Shown here one piece after another: positions 31,773 through 39,124 of a stretch of 64,000 bases of DNA. The notes under the pieces were generated by a model that was not told the origin of the DNA, made no database searches, and saw only the letters and a program-made list of their open reading frames with translations. Numbering within the stretch: position 1 is the stretch's first letter; every line of letters starts with the position of its first letter. The position numbers and the translations under genes are program-made. The stretch comes from Mesorhizobium sp. (lineage in GTDB: Bacteria; Pseudomonadota; Alphaproteobacteria; Rhizobiales; Rhizobiaceae), in assembly GCF_017306545.1 (NCBI RefSeq), contig NZ_JAFKID010000009.1:62001-126000 (forward strand), given 5' to 3'.

Positions 31773-32993
31773 TCAGCGCAGGATGCGGCGCGTCAGCACG
31801 CGCCATCCGGTCAGGGGCAGGTCGATCAGCCCCGGCACCGGATCGTCGCCGGCAAAGGTCGCCCAGGCGCGCACGGCGCCGAAGGAGCGCAGGTAGGCGG
31901 CCGGCTTCAGCGCGCCGCGGCCGATCAGCGTGGCCGCCGACGCCATGTCGCGCGCCAGATACATCCAGGCGGTGCCGGGACGCGCCTTGGCCGGGGCAAC
32001 CGGCAGGCCGTTCGCGCTCTGCCACGCCAGCGCGCCGAGATCGATGCCGGCCGCCGCCGCCAGGCCGAACCACGACCAGGGGCGCGGATTGACGTCGAGC
32101 AGTTTGAAAGTGCCGTCGCGGGCGTCGCGCTTGAATTCGATCTCGACCAGGCCCTGATGGCCGATCGAGCCCAGCAGCCGCCGCGCCGCCGCCACGATTT
32201 CGGGCACGTCTACCACTTCGACATAGGTAGAGGTGTAGCCGAAATCGACCGGGTACTGCCGCGTCCGCCGCGCCGTGAACTCGGCCACCGGCTGCCCCTG
32301 CCGCCACAGGGCCGCATAGGAGAACTGGCTTTCGCCTCCGCCGGGAATGAGCTGCTGGACGACGACATTATCGAGGCCGATCTGGCCGACGGCGTCCCGG
32401 TAGGCCGCAACGAAGGCGTTCCGGTCGTCGGCGCGTACCACCTTGGCGCGCGAGAGGCGGTTGTCGCCGCCGCCCATATTGGGCTTCAGCACGACGGGAA
32501 AGCGGATGTCGGCGCGCATGGCCTCGTCCAGCGAGGCGAAGCGATAGGTTTTCGGGACATCGAGGCCGAGTTCTTCGGCGCGACGATAGAGCAGCGGTTT
32601 CTCGCACATCCATTTCAGCCGTTCCCACGGCGGCAGCATGACCCGGAAGGCGCCGGAGAGCGCTTGCGCCGCCTGCGAGACGAAGCGCACCTCGGCATCG
32701 CCGCCGGGAACCAGAAGGGCGTCGCGCAAGCCGTGCGTGGCGGCGAGGTCGAGCAGGAAGTCGACCGCTCCGCCGGAGTCCGGACCGTCCCATCGGCTGG
32801 TGCCGCCGACGCGGCGCGACCAGCCGGGCAGCGGCGTATCGTTGGAAACCAGATGCACCCGCACGCCCCCGGCGCCGAGGCTGCGCGCCAGCGCCAGCGT
32901 GCCATGCGCGCCGCCGAGCACGACGACGCCCGGCGCCATGGGTGGCGTGCCGGAAACGCGGTCGTCCAAACCGGGGTGAGGCGTGTCGGACAT
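31773..32993 (-). CDS. ATP-grasp family carboxylate-amine ligase
   Basis: A 406-residue ATP-grasp ligase. VVVLGGAHGTLALARSLG is the N-terminal domain, FPVVLKPNMGGGDN the ATP-binding strand, and GLVEIEFKRD with LLDVNPRPWSW the metal-binding end. The substrate is not identifiable; relatives sit in polysaccharide or peptide modification clusters. GGAG at 6-7 nt supports the ATG at 32993; an in-frame ATG at 33041 would add 16 residues. It forms an operon with the deacetylase. Confidence 0.87.
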   Translation of the reverse strand: MSDTPHPGLDDRVSGTPPMAPGVVVLGGAHGTLALARSLGAGGVRVHLVSNDTPLPGWSRRVGGTSRWDGPDSGGAVDFLLDLAATHGLRDALLVPGGDAEVRFVSQAAQALSGAFRVMLPPWERLKWMCEKPLLYRRAEELGLDVPKTYRFASLDEAMRADIRFPVVLKPNMGGGDNRLSRAKVVRADDRNAFVAAYRDAVGQIGLDNVVVQQLIPGGGESQFSYAALWRQGQPVAEFTARRTRQYPVDFGYTSTYVEVVDVPEIVAAARRLLGSIGHQGLVEIEFKRDARDGTFKLLDVNPRPWSWFGLAAAAGIDLGALAWQSANGLPVAPAKARPGTAWMYLARDMASAATLIGRGALKPAAYLRSFGAVRAWATFAGDDPVPGLIDLPLTGWRVLTRRILR

Positions 32994-33317
32994 GGTCTGC
33001 TCCGGCAACCGGCACTCATCGTCGAGAGCAAAGCGCGCCATTGGCAGGCCGATTGGATGTTTCGGCCGATCCTAGCCATGGCCGGTTAACAAACTGCTCC
33101 GGCAGCGGTCCACAAGCCGGCCGAACGGCCGCTGTCACGGACTGTGCCATAGGTGTTCGGCCGCGGACGACGAGAGCCTCGGACCATGACGTCGGGCACC
33201 GGCAAGCGGAAAAGCGCTCCTGCGCCATTCCCCATTGAAGCAGGCTCCTGCTTCCGCTAAGAAGCCGGAGCCGGCCGGCTCGCCGGGCGGCATCTGGCGG
33301 TTCATGCAACCGCCCGA

Positions 33318-33394
<77 letters not shown>

Positions 33395-33605
33395 ACAAAC
33401 CCAGCATTCTCAAGGCTTCCAGCGGTCTCGGTTTGTTTCTTCTGCAGCTTCATGCGGTTCGATGCCGGAACAGAGCAGGAATTTGAGGCTCTTTTCCGTA
33501 CAAATCTCGTACACCGTTTCCCTTTTTGTTCTGGAGGTCGCTTGCGATCGAAATAGGAACGTGCTTGCCTCCCGCCACTGGGGCGACCTTTGAATGGAGG
33601 CCGCA

Positions 33606-33830
33606 ATGGCAAGACGACAAAAGCCGAAAATGCTCTCGCAAACCGAGGTCGGTCAAATTCTGGCCGCCGCCGAGTGCCTGATGAACACCATCAACCGCGC
33701 GAGTGTCCGTACCGACACGGATCAATACAGAGCGATGCGAGACATCAACGATGCTGTTTGGGAGGGCGCAAAGATAATCGCCGGGTCGGACAGGCCGTGG
33801 CCCATTTATAGCTCCGTGGGGCCGTGCTGA
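33606..33830 (+). CDS. Hypothetical protein, first gene after the tRNA
   Basis: A 74-residue protein (MARRQKPKMLSQTEVGQILA...) of unknown function. GGAGG lies 5 nt before the ATG at 33606. It has a basic N-terminus, one or two helices and a polar C-terminus, and no cysteine motif. It precedes the first copy of the 87-bp promoter cassette. The 211 bp between the tRNA and this gene contain GTAC/GTAC inverted-repeat bases but no further gene. Confidence 0.55.
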   Translation: MARRQKPKMLSQTEVGQILAAAECLMNTINRASVRTDTDQYRAMRDINDAVWEGAKIIAGSDRPWPIYSSVGPC

Positions 33831-33873
33831 CGGGCGGCGCGGCTGTAAAAAACTTCACCGGCCTGCATTTTCT

Positions 33874-33960
33874 CTCTTGCAAATACGGATAAAATCCGTA
33901 TATTAAAACCATCAGCAACGGGGCAGCGCCCCACTTCCTCGGGAGACGATCCGATGACCA
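33874..33960 (+). repeat. 87-bp direct repeat, copy 1: promoter, operator, leader, RBS and start codon
   Basis: This stretch is identical to 35494-35580. It contains a -35 (TTGCAA, 33877-33882), a -10 (TATATT, 33899-33904) and, between them, a perfect palindrome ATACGGATAAAATCCGTAT (33883-33901). A short GGGGC/GCCCC hairpin in the leader (33920-33932), GGGAGA, and the ATG with the first codons of the downstream gene follow. The palindrome fills the promoter spacer and touches the -10, a classic site for steric repression. Confidence 0.92.
33877..33904 (+). promoter_or_regulatory. Promoter with palindromic operator, copy 1
   Basis: TTGCAA, 16 bp, TATATT: a near-consensus sigma-70 promoter with an 8-3-8 perfect inverted repeat (33883-33901) inside it. 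Expected to drive the gene at 33954 and those after it. The regulator is probably encoded in the prophage; the XRE-like gene at 35132 is the nearest candidate. Confidence 0.75.
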
Positions 33961-34346
33961 CCATCACCATCCAGCCCAAGTTCTACGAAGAGAGCAACCG
34001 CCCTGGCCGTCTCCAGATCGTCGCCCCCATGCCTGCTCTGACGGGCAGCGAGAAGCAGATCGCCTGGGCGACCGACATCCGCTCCGCAATGCAGATCGAA
34101 CTCGGCGAGAAGCTTGCCAAGATGATCGGCGTCAACTGGGGTTGCATCCTTCAGAGCGACATCGACTACATCGCCGAATGCCAGGCCAAGCTCGATGCGT
34201 TTTGCGCCGACCCGAAATATACCGCCTCCTTCGACAAGCTCGAGGCCGCGTTCTCGATCGCACAGGCTCATTTCTGGATCGAGAACCGCGACGACACGAT
34301 GGACCAGTTGGTCCGCAGCGCAGCCGCCTTCCTGGCGAGCGCCTGA
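33954..34346 (+). CDS. Hypothetical phage protein with an EKQIAWA motif
   Basis: A 130-residue soluble protein (MTTITIQPKFYEESNRPGR...). The segment TGSEKQIAWATDIRSAM recurs in many phage and plasmid proteins of unknown function. A helical, acidic C-terminal half follows (FDKLEAAFSIAQAHFWIENR). The ATG is inside promoter-cassette copy 1, with GGGAGA 7-8 nt upstream. The next gene begins 1 bp after its stop. A DNA- or nucleoprotein-related role is possible but not shown. Confidence 0.7.
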   Translation: MTTITIQPKFYEESNRPGRLQIVAPMPALTGSEKQIAWATDIRSAMQIELGEKLAKMIGVNWGCILQSDIDYIAECQAKLDAFCADPKYTASFDKLEAAFSIAQAHFWIENRDDTMDQLVRSAAAFLASA

Positions 34347-34347
34347 C

Positions 34348-35118
34348 ATGTCGGCCTTGGCTGAAATCAAGGTCGTGCCGCTCCCCATGGGGGCGGCATC
34401 CGGCGCGGCGGTGAGCTTTGCGAAGGATGCGGAGCGTAACGCCCGATTCAAGGCGCGCTTTCCGAAGGCTCGCTGGAGCAGCCAAACAGGCTCATGGCTG
34501 ATATCCGGCAAGACGGCAGCCGAGCGCGCCGCCCTCTGGGCCGAGGAAGAGGCGGCCCGCGGCGCCTTGGAAGCCAGGCTGCGCCTGCGAGCCGAGATTG
34601 ATCGCGCCTGGCACGAGGCCGACCCTGCGGTGCGCGCGGCGAAGGAAGAAAGACGCCGGCGGCGCGAGGCAGAAGACGCCGCAGCCGAGGAAAAGCGCCA
34701 GGTAGAACTCGACAGCCGCCGCTACAAGCCGGACGATGCCATGATCGAGAGGATCGTGGCCGCCCACATGAGGAGCGTCGAAGCCGGCAAAGGCCGCATC
34801 GGTCCGGCCTACACCGTCGGCCCGGAGCGCCTGCGCACCTTCCTGCGGCGAGGGATCGCGCCGGGCAGCCACACGTCCGCCGGGCCGGATAGAGAGCATT
34901 TCGGCGCCGGCCTGACCGTGACCTATCTTGGTGACGGCCGCATGCTGCTGGTTTCGAAGTATCCGCGCATCCGTGGCCGGAACGGCAGGTGGCAGGAGGT
35001 TGAGGTCAGCCGACGCGAAATGATCGCGTCGACCGAACTCATGGAAAAGCTGCTGTCGCACCTCGCATGGCGCGAATTCATGCCGCGCAGCGGTTTCGGC
35101 GTACCCAACTGCAGATGA
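34348..35118 (+). CDS. Hypothetical phage protein with a charged coiled-coil centre
   Basis: A 256-residue protein. The N-terminal ~60 residues (NARFKARFPKARWSSQTGSW) have an F-K...RW...W pattern reminiscent of HARP- or DUF5710-type small domains. A very charged helix follows (~80-130, rich in Arg, Glu, Ala), then a globular C-terminal half with YTVGPERLRTFLRRGI. Function is unknown. It follows the previous gene by 1 bp, so both come from promoter copy 1. Confidence 0.65.
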   Translation: MSALAEIKVVPLPMGAASGAAVSFAKDAERNARFKARFPKARWSSQTGSWLISGKTAAERAALWAEEEAARGALEARLRLRAEIDRAWHEADPAVRAAKEERRRRREAEDAAAEEKRQVELDSRRYKPDDAMIERIVAAHMRSVEAGKGRIGPAYTVGPERLRTFLRRGIAPGSHTSAGPDREHFGAGLTVTYLGDGRMLLVSKYPRIRGRNGRWQEVEVSRREMIASTELMEKLLSHLAWREFMPRSGFGVPNCR

Positions 35119-35131
35119 CAGGAGACAAGCG

Positions 35132-35422
35132 ATGAACGGGACCGAACTGCGCGAAGCGCGCGCTGCCCTTGGAAAACTGTGGAAGCTCGACCGACCCCTG
35201 CACCTGGCCGAGATCGGCAGGGCGCTGCGCCTGACCGGGCGCGATCCGGGCGAGACCGTGCTTAAATGGGAGCGTGGCAACGGCCCCAGCGGCCCCGCAT
35301 CTGTCGCCATCGAAATGATGCTGGCCGGCTCGCCACCGCCCGACGACATGGCCACGATCATTTCGCAGCGCGGCCGGCCGTCTGTGGTCACCGCGCTCGA
35401 AGGAGAGTCTAGCAGCGAGTGA
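35132..35422 (+). CDS. XRE-like helix-turn-helix regulator (candidate repressor)
   Basis: A 96-residue small protein. LHLAEIGRALRLTGRDPGETVLKWERG reads like a helix-turn-helix with the WERG ending of XRE regulators, and GPASVAIEMMLAGSPP follows as in related rhizobial phage regulators. ACAGGAGA lies before the ATG. It is the last gene of the first promoter unit and sits just upstream of promoter copy 2. That position, between two identical operators, makes it a good candidate to bind the palindrome. This is inference; no binding evidence can be seen. Confidence 0.65.
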   Translation: MNGTELREARAALGKLWKLDRPLHLAEIGRALRLTGRDPGETVLKWERGNGPSGPASVAIEMMLAGSPPPDDMATIISQRGRPSVVTALEGESSSE

Positions 35423-35493
35423 GGCTGTTCGTTCCGAACGCAATAGCCCAGCTCAAGCCGCGGCTGAAAAAACGTCATCCCCGCACATTTTCC

Positions 35494-35580
35494 CTCTTGC
35501 AAATACGGATAAAATCCGTATATTAAAACCATCAGCAACGGGGCAGCGCCCCACTTCCTCGGGAGACGATCCGATGACCA
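35494..35580 (+). repeat. 87-bp direct repeat, copy 2
   Basis: Identical over 87 bp to 33874-33960. It carries the same -35, palindrome (35503-35521), -10, leader hairpin, GGGAGA and ATG. The sequences diverge immediately after the shared ATGACCA, so the same control unit is attached to two unrelated coding regions. Similarity fades in the ~30 bp upstream. Confidence 0.92.
35497..35524 (+). promoter_or_regulatory. Promoter with palindromic operator, copy 2
   Basis: The same TTGCAA-16-TATATT promoter with the 8-3-8 palindrome in the spacer. It should drive the tightly packed genes 35574-37918 under the same control as copy 1. Confidence 0.75.
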
Positions 35581-35891
35581 TCACTTTCAAGACCGTCAAG
35601 GGTGCCACCGTCGAGTTGACCGCCAACTACGGCATCGAGGCGCGGGTTATCGGCCGAGACGATATGCGGTTTTCCGGCGTCGAGCTTGTCGAGGTCGCCG
35701 GGCACGGCCTCTGCGTCGCAATGGGGCCGATCAAGGCTGAAATCCGCAGCGAAGACCTGGATGCGGTCAAAGCCTTTTTCGCTGCCGAGGAAATGGCTCG
35801 CAAAGAGCGCGCCGCAGCCTACCTGGCCTCTGACGAGCACAAGGACGACGCCTTCCGCGCCAAGTTCTACCGTCGCAACAGCGACTATTGA
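35574..35891 (+). CDS. Hypothetical phage protein
   Basis: A 105-residue protein (MTITFKTVKGATVELTANYG...). The first half is predicted beta-rich, the second an Ala/Glu/Lys-rich helix (AFFAAEEMARKERAAAYLAS). No family recognised. Its ATG lies in promoter-cassette copy 2, and the following gene begins 12 bp after it. Small size and position suggest an early or accessory phage protein. Confidence 0.65.
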   Translation: MTITFKTVKGATVELTANYGIEARVIGRDDMRFSGVELVEVAGHGLCVAMGPIKAEIRSEDLDAVKAFFAAEEMARKERAAAYLASDEHKDDAFRAKFYRRNSDY

Positions 35892-35903
35892 TGGGAGGAT
35901 AAG

Positions 35904-36302
35904 ATGGACAACCGCCAGAAGATCGCCCTGCACAAAGCCCTCGAAACCCCGATCCGGCTTACCCGCCACGACGCGGCCCGTATCGCGCTCGCCCTCGAAT
36001 TGCTCGGCGAGCAGCATTGGCGCCTCGCGGCCGACCTTGAAAGCGCCATGGCACATACGCTGTGGGCCGCCGAAAACCTGGCACAGGTCGAGGCCGCAGC
36101 GCCCAAGGTTGCGGGCGATTTCCCCGGCTTCGACAGGCCGGTCGAAACCCCCGAAGTCATAGCCGCCCGCCAGCACGTTGATCGCTACGAAAAGGAGTGG
36201 TGGGCGGTCAAAGCCAGGATCGACGCCGTCTCGACCGAACTTGAGCAGTCGATCGGCCTCGCTGCCTATGCCGCCCACGACGAGGCTCGGGTGCCGTCAT
36301 GA
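35904..36302 (+). CDS. Hypothetical phage protein
   Basis: A 132-residue mostly helical protein (MDNRQKIALHKALETPIRLT...). No motif, signal peptide or membrane segment is seen. GGGAGG precedes the ATG. Its stop overlaps the next start (ATGA at 36299), indicating translational coupling in this operon. Confidence 0.65.
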   Translation: MDNRQKIALHKALETPIRLTRHDAARIALALELLGEQHWRLAADLESAMAHTLWAAENLAQVEAAAPKVAGDFPGFDRPVETPEVIAARQHVDRYEKEWWAVKARIDAVSTELEQSIGLAAYAAHDEARVPS

Positions 36303-37216
36303 GCCTCAATCCCATCATTACCGCGGTCGCCAGACAGGCGGCCGCGATGGACAGCCCGATTTCGAGCGTCTCGATCACGTCGCCGCTGGTCACCGGGACC
36401 GCCCTCCTGTCCATCAGTTGGGCGAAATTCGATGACGGCCAATGCGACATCGACGACATGCCGGCAGGTGTCGGGGTCCGCATGATGTGCCGCGCCCCCG
36501 ACAGCGTAGCCCCCTTGCCGCCCATGGTGGACGCCGAGGGCATGGCAATAGGCGCGGCCTGGGCGCACGGCGCCTGGGATATCAACCGCACGGTGATCCC
36601 GGCTGGCTATGATGGTCCCCTGCCGCCGAACGTTGCCTTGATCGCAGATGCGGTGCGCGAGCAAGGATATGTATCGTGGACCTGGCGGCCCATGCTGCGC
36701 GGCCCGGAAATCCGGGCCAAGCAGAAGCGGCCGGACCTGACGTTGGACAAATGGACGCTCGGCCGTGATGGCGCCCCGCCGGAAGTGCGCCGCCCTCCGA
36801 TCGTCGCCGGCCGCTCGGTCCTTATCAAGCTCGGAGACGACGGCACCCGCAAGCCCGCCGCCAGCAGGCGCAGGTCGTGGCTCGCGACCGACCGCCAGCG
36901 CGCCTATCTGCAAGTCCTGCTGCGCAAGGCCGGCGAGGACGAGACGCTGCCGGACGATCTCGACAAGCGCTCGGCATCGGCATGGATCGACAGGCTGACT
37001 GGCACAGCGATTCCTGCACCGGCTCCAAAGCCGAGAAAACGGTCCTTGCGCATCACCGTCAACCAGTGGCGGCTGATCGACCACTACCTGTCCCGGCTCG
37101 GCCGCGGTGGCCTGCCGATCAACACCATGAGGCTGATGACCCACGACAAGGCGCAAGCGATGCTCGCCGAGCTGCAGGCTCTCCTCGTGGCCAGATCAAA
37201 GAGGGACGCCGCATGA
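36299..37216 (+). CDS. Hypothetical phage protein with C-terminal helical repeats
   Basis: A 305-residue protein. The N-terminal part is beta-rich and unlike known families. The C-terminal part has LATDRQRAYLQVLLRKAGED followed by KRSASAWIDRLTG, a pattern (xxxQxxYLxxLxxxAG...A..WIDRL) found in many phage and plasmid proteins. A further basic segment, LRITVNQWRLIDHYL, follows. The pattern recalls the EKQIAWA segment of the gene at 33954. Function is unknown. Both ends overlap neighbours in ATGA. Confidence 0.65.
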   Translation: MSLNPIITAVARQAAAMDSPISSVSITSPLVTGTALLSISWAKFDDGQCDIDDMPAGVGVRMMCRAPDSVAPLPPMVDAEGMAIGAAWAHGAWDINRTVIPAGYDGPLPPNVALIADAVREQGYVSWTWRPMLRGPEIRAKQKRPDLTLDKWTLGRDGAPPEVRRPPIVAGRSVLIKLGDDGTRKPAASRRRSWLATDRQRAYLQVLLRKAGEDETLPDDLDKRSASAWIDRLTGTAIPAPAPKPRKRSLRITVNQWRLIDHYLSRLGRGGLPINTMRLMTHDKAQAMLAELQALLVARSKRDAA

Positions 37217-37671
37217 CGAAATTTATCTGGCACGTCGCTCTCGGGGCGGGCGATGCGACGGCAGAGCCGTGCGGCTACACCGACGCGCAGCTTGCGGCGT
37301 GGCGCGGCCACATCGACCATGCGATCGACGCCAACGCTGGCGCGCCGATCCCCGGCCAGCCGGGGTATGCGGTGTCAGCCCGCGTGATCGGCAGGTCGCT
37401 GCTGTGTAGCGTCGGCCGCGCAGACGATAAAACCGCCCTCGTCACATTTTGCGTCGTCGAGCATCAGCGACAGGCCCGCAAGGCATGGGAGGCCTTGCAC
37501 GAGGGCTACCCCCAGTTTGCCGCGACGCTGACCGCGATACCGCAGGTGCCCTACTGCGCGGTGCGGGCCGAGGCGGGCCTTGTCTACGATCAAGCAGCCG
37601 CCGCCTGGCTCGACGGCTACCAGCTCGCCGTCGCATGGGCGTGGCTGACCAGGAGGGATACCGATGCCTGA
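37213..37671 (+). CDS. Hypothetical phage protein
   Basis: A 152-residue protein (MTKFIWHVALGAGDATAEPC...) with no recognised family. It looks soluble and mixed alpha/beta, with several aromatic residues and three or four cysteines. It overlaps the preceding gene by 4 bp and the next by 8 bp, so it is a genuine member of the coupled operon. Confidence 0.65.
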   Translation: MTKFIWHVALGAGDATAEPCGYTDAQLAAWRGHIDHAIDANAGAPIPGQPGYAVSARVIGRSLLCSVGRADDKTALVTFCVVEHQRQARKAWEALHEGYPQFAATLTAIPQVPYCAVRAEAGLVYDQAAAAWLDGYQLAVAWAWLTRRDTDA

Positions 37672-37918
37672 GCCTCACGACTGGACCGCAGATCCGCGAC
37701 CGCTGTCCGACTGCCTCAAGGATTTCAACCGGATCATCAACGGCGGCCGGGTTTCGGGCGCCCGTATGGCCGGACAGACCGCACTCGGAATTCGCAGCGC
37801 CGACACCTACGCAGCCCTGCTTAAAAGCGGATACTCGACACCCTGGGAGGCGGTACTGCGCCTTGCCATGGTCGAGGCCGAGAGACGGGGCGGTGGACAA
37901 GCAGCCGGAAAACCTTGA
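37664..37918 (+). CDS. Small hypothetical phage protein, possibly DNA-binding
   Basis: An 84-residue protein (MPEPHDWTADPRPLSDCLKD...). The segment GARMAGQTALGIRSADTYAALL followed by WEAVLRLAMVEAERR could form helices like a small helix-turn-helix, but the match is weak. It is the last gene of the coupled group from 35574. About 90 bp with no gene separate it from 38007. Confidence 0.55.
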   Translation: MPEPHDWTADPRPLSDCLKDFNRIINGGRVSGARMAGQTALGIRSADTYAALLKSGYSTPWEAVLRLAMVEAERRGGGQAAGKP

Positions 37919-38006
37919 CGCCTCGCGCGCAGCACTCTCTACTGCCACTGTCGCCTCCGGGCGTGGGTCCTAAGATCATCAGCAGCACATCGCAGGGTGG
38001 GGACCC

Positions 38007-38783
38007 ATGCCGTACCAATCGCGCGAGGAGCGACAATCCTCTCCGCATCCGGGCCTGCTTGCCAAACCTCCGGTCGCGCCGGCACCTCCATCCCGCACGG
38101 CTTATGCAAACCGCCCTCGCCTGCTGGCCGGCCCCTACGTCGCGCCGACGGTCCAATGCGGCGATGTCCTCGCCGACGAGATCGACGGCGACGTCGAGGT
38201 CGGCTCCTACTCGGCAGGCCGCATTGCGTGGCCCTGCCGTCGCAAGCCCGGCCGGCGAAGCCTGATCCTCACCGGCGACCTGGTGCTGGCGGTGCGGACC
38301 GAAAGCAGCGAGGCGATCCAGTATTGGTTCGGGGTCGGCGCCGTCACGGCCTGGAAATGGCGTTCAGCGCTCGGCGTGGACCGGCAAAACAACGCCGGCA
38401 CGCAAAAGCTCTACCGCGACCTCAAGCCGGCCAAGCTCACGCCGGACCGCGCCGCCAAGGGCCGGATCGCCGCGGCGTCGCCCGCCGCCATCGAGCGCAT
38501 GGCGGCGGCAAAGCGAGGCGTCCCCGCGCATCCCCGCACAAGGGCGGCGCTGATCGAGGCGGCGAAAGCGCCCAAGCCGGACGGCTGGGGCGAAAGAGCG
38601 AATCGGTGGATGCTGGCCGGCAAGGCGGCGACCCCTGAAACGCAAAAAGCCCGCCCCGGCGAGCCGGAGCGGGCGGGCAAGTGCAGATGGTGCGCAGCAG
38701 TCAGGGAGGCGGCCGGCCTGTCATCCATGTGTAGACGCCGACCAGCCATCCGGCGGCGCCGACCACACCGATCCCGATCCTGA
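38007..38783 (+). CDS. HTH-like phage protein with NUMOD3-like repeats
   Basis: A 258-residue protein. After a proline-rich start it has GDVLADEIDGDVEVGSYSAG, then IAWPCRRKPGRRSLILTGDL and YWFGVGAVTAWKWRSALGV, which looks like a helix-turn-helix. The later IERMAAAKRGVPAHPRTRAALIEAA resembles the repeats in NUMOD3-type modules. A similar layout is recalled from proteins of unknown function in planctomycetes and some phages. The last ~45 residues run through the terminator of the opposite operon and overlap the DUF1515 gene by 83 bp. Confidence 0.6.
   Translation: MPYQSREERQSSPHPGLLAKPPVAPAPPSRTAYANRPRLLAGPYVAPTVQCGDVLADEIDGDVEVGSYSAGRIAWPCRRKPGRRSLILTGDLVLAVRTESSEAIQYWFGVGAVTAWKWRSALGVDRQNNAGTQKLYRDLKPAKLTPDRAAKGRIAAASPAAIERMAAAKRGVPAHPRTRAALIEAAKAPKPDGWGERANRWMLAGKAATPETQKARPGEPERAGKCRWCAAVREAAGLSSMCRRRPAIRRRRPHRSRS
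38643..38678 (-). terminator. Rho-independent terminator of the phage late operon
   Basis: GC-rich hairpin (outer 7-bp stem 38649-38655 with 38672-38678; inner stem CCGG/CCGG around CGAG), followed on the minus strand by TTTTT (complement of 38644-38648). It lies 22 bp beyond the last late gene (stop at 38701), inside the coding region of the convergent gene 38007-38783. Confidence 0.85.
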
Positions 38784-39045
38784 TGAGCCATCGGCCGAGC
38801 GTGCCGGCGCCCTCTGCCTTGGTGATGAGCGTCGTCGTCTGGACGGTTACCTGCTCCATCCCGTCGAGCTTTGTCTTCGTCGAGGCAACGTCGGCCTCCA
38901 GATGCGTGGTCCGCATCACCAGGTCGTCGAGCCGCCGGTGCACCCCCGCCCGGCTCGTCTCGGCCTTTTCCATGCGATCCTCGATGCCCTCGATCTTGCC
39001 GAGGATGATGCCGAGGGTCCGCTCGACGCTTGCATTGGTTGCCAT
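38701..39045 (-). CDS. DUF1515-like membrane-anchored coiled-coil protein
   Basis: A 114-residue protein with a long charged coiled coil (residues ~10-75: EGIEDRMEKAETSRAGVHRR) and one C-terminal membrane helix (IRIGIGVVGAAGWLVGVY). The layout matches DUF1515/XhlA-like phage proteins that sit in lysis cassettes. It may be a holin accessory or holin-like protein; this is not proven. It is the last gene of the late operon, directly after the 25-residue peptide gene. Confidence 0.7.
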   Translation of the reverse strand: MATNASVERTLGIILGKIEGIEDRMEKAETSRAGVHRRLDDLVMRTTHLEADVASTKTKLDGMEQVTVQTTTLITKAEGAGTLGRWLIRIGIGVVGAAGWLVGVYTWMTGRPPP

Positions 39046-39046
39046 T

Positions 39047-39124
39047 TCAAAGCGGCCTCGTCGCTGTGTAGATGAGGATCAGGGCGGACACGGTGACGCC
39101 CGCCCATAGCACCAGGTCGATCAT
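39047..39124 (-). CDS. 25-residue membrane micropeptide
   Basis: ATG at 39124 overlaps the TGA of the outer-spanin gene (ATGA). The frame reads MIDLVLWAGVTVSALILIYT and ends RPL. The peptide is essentially one membrane helix. Its stop is 2 bp before the DUF1515 start. The tight coupling supports real translation, and its place in the lysis cassette suggests a holin or lysis-timing role by inference. Confidence 0.55.
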   Translation of the reverse strand: MIDLVLWAGVTVSALILIYTATRPL

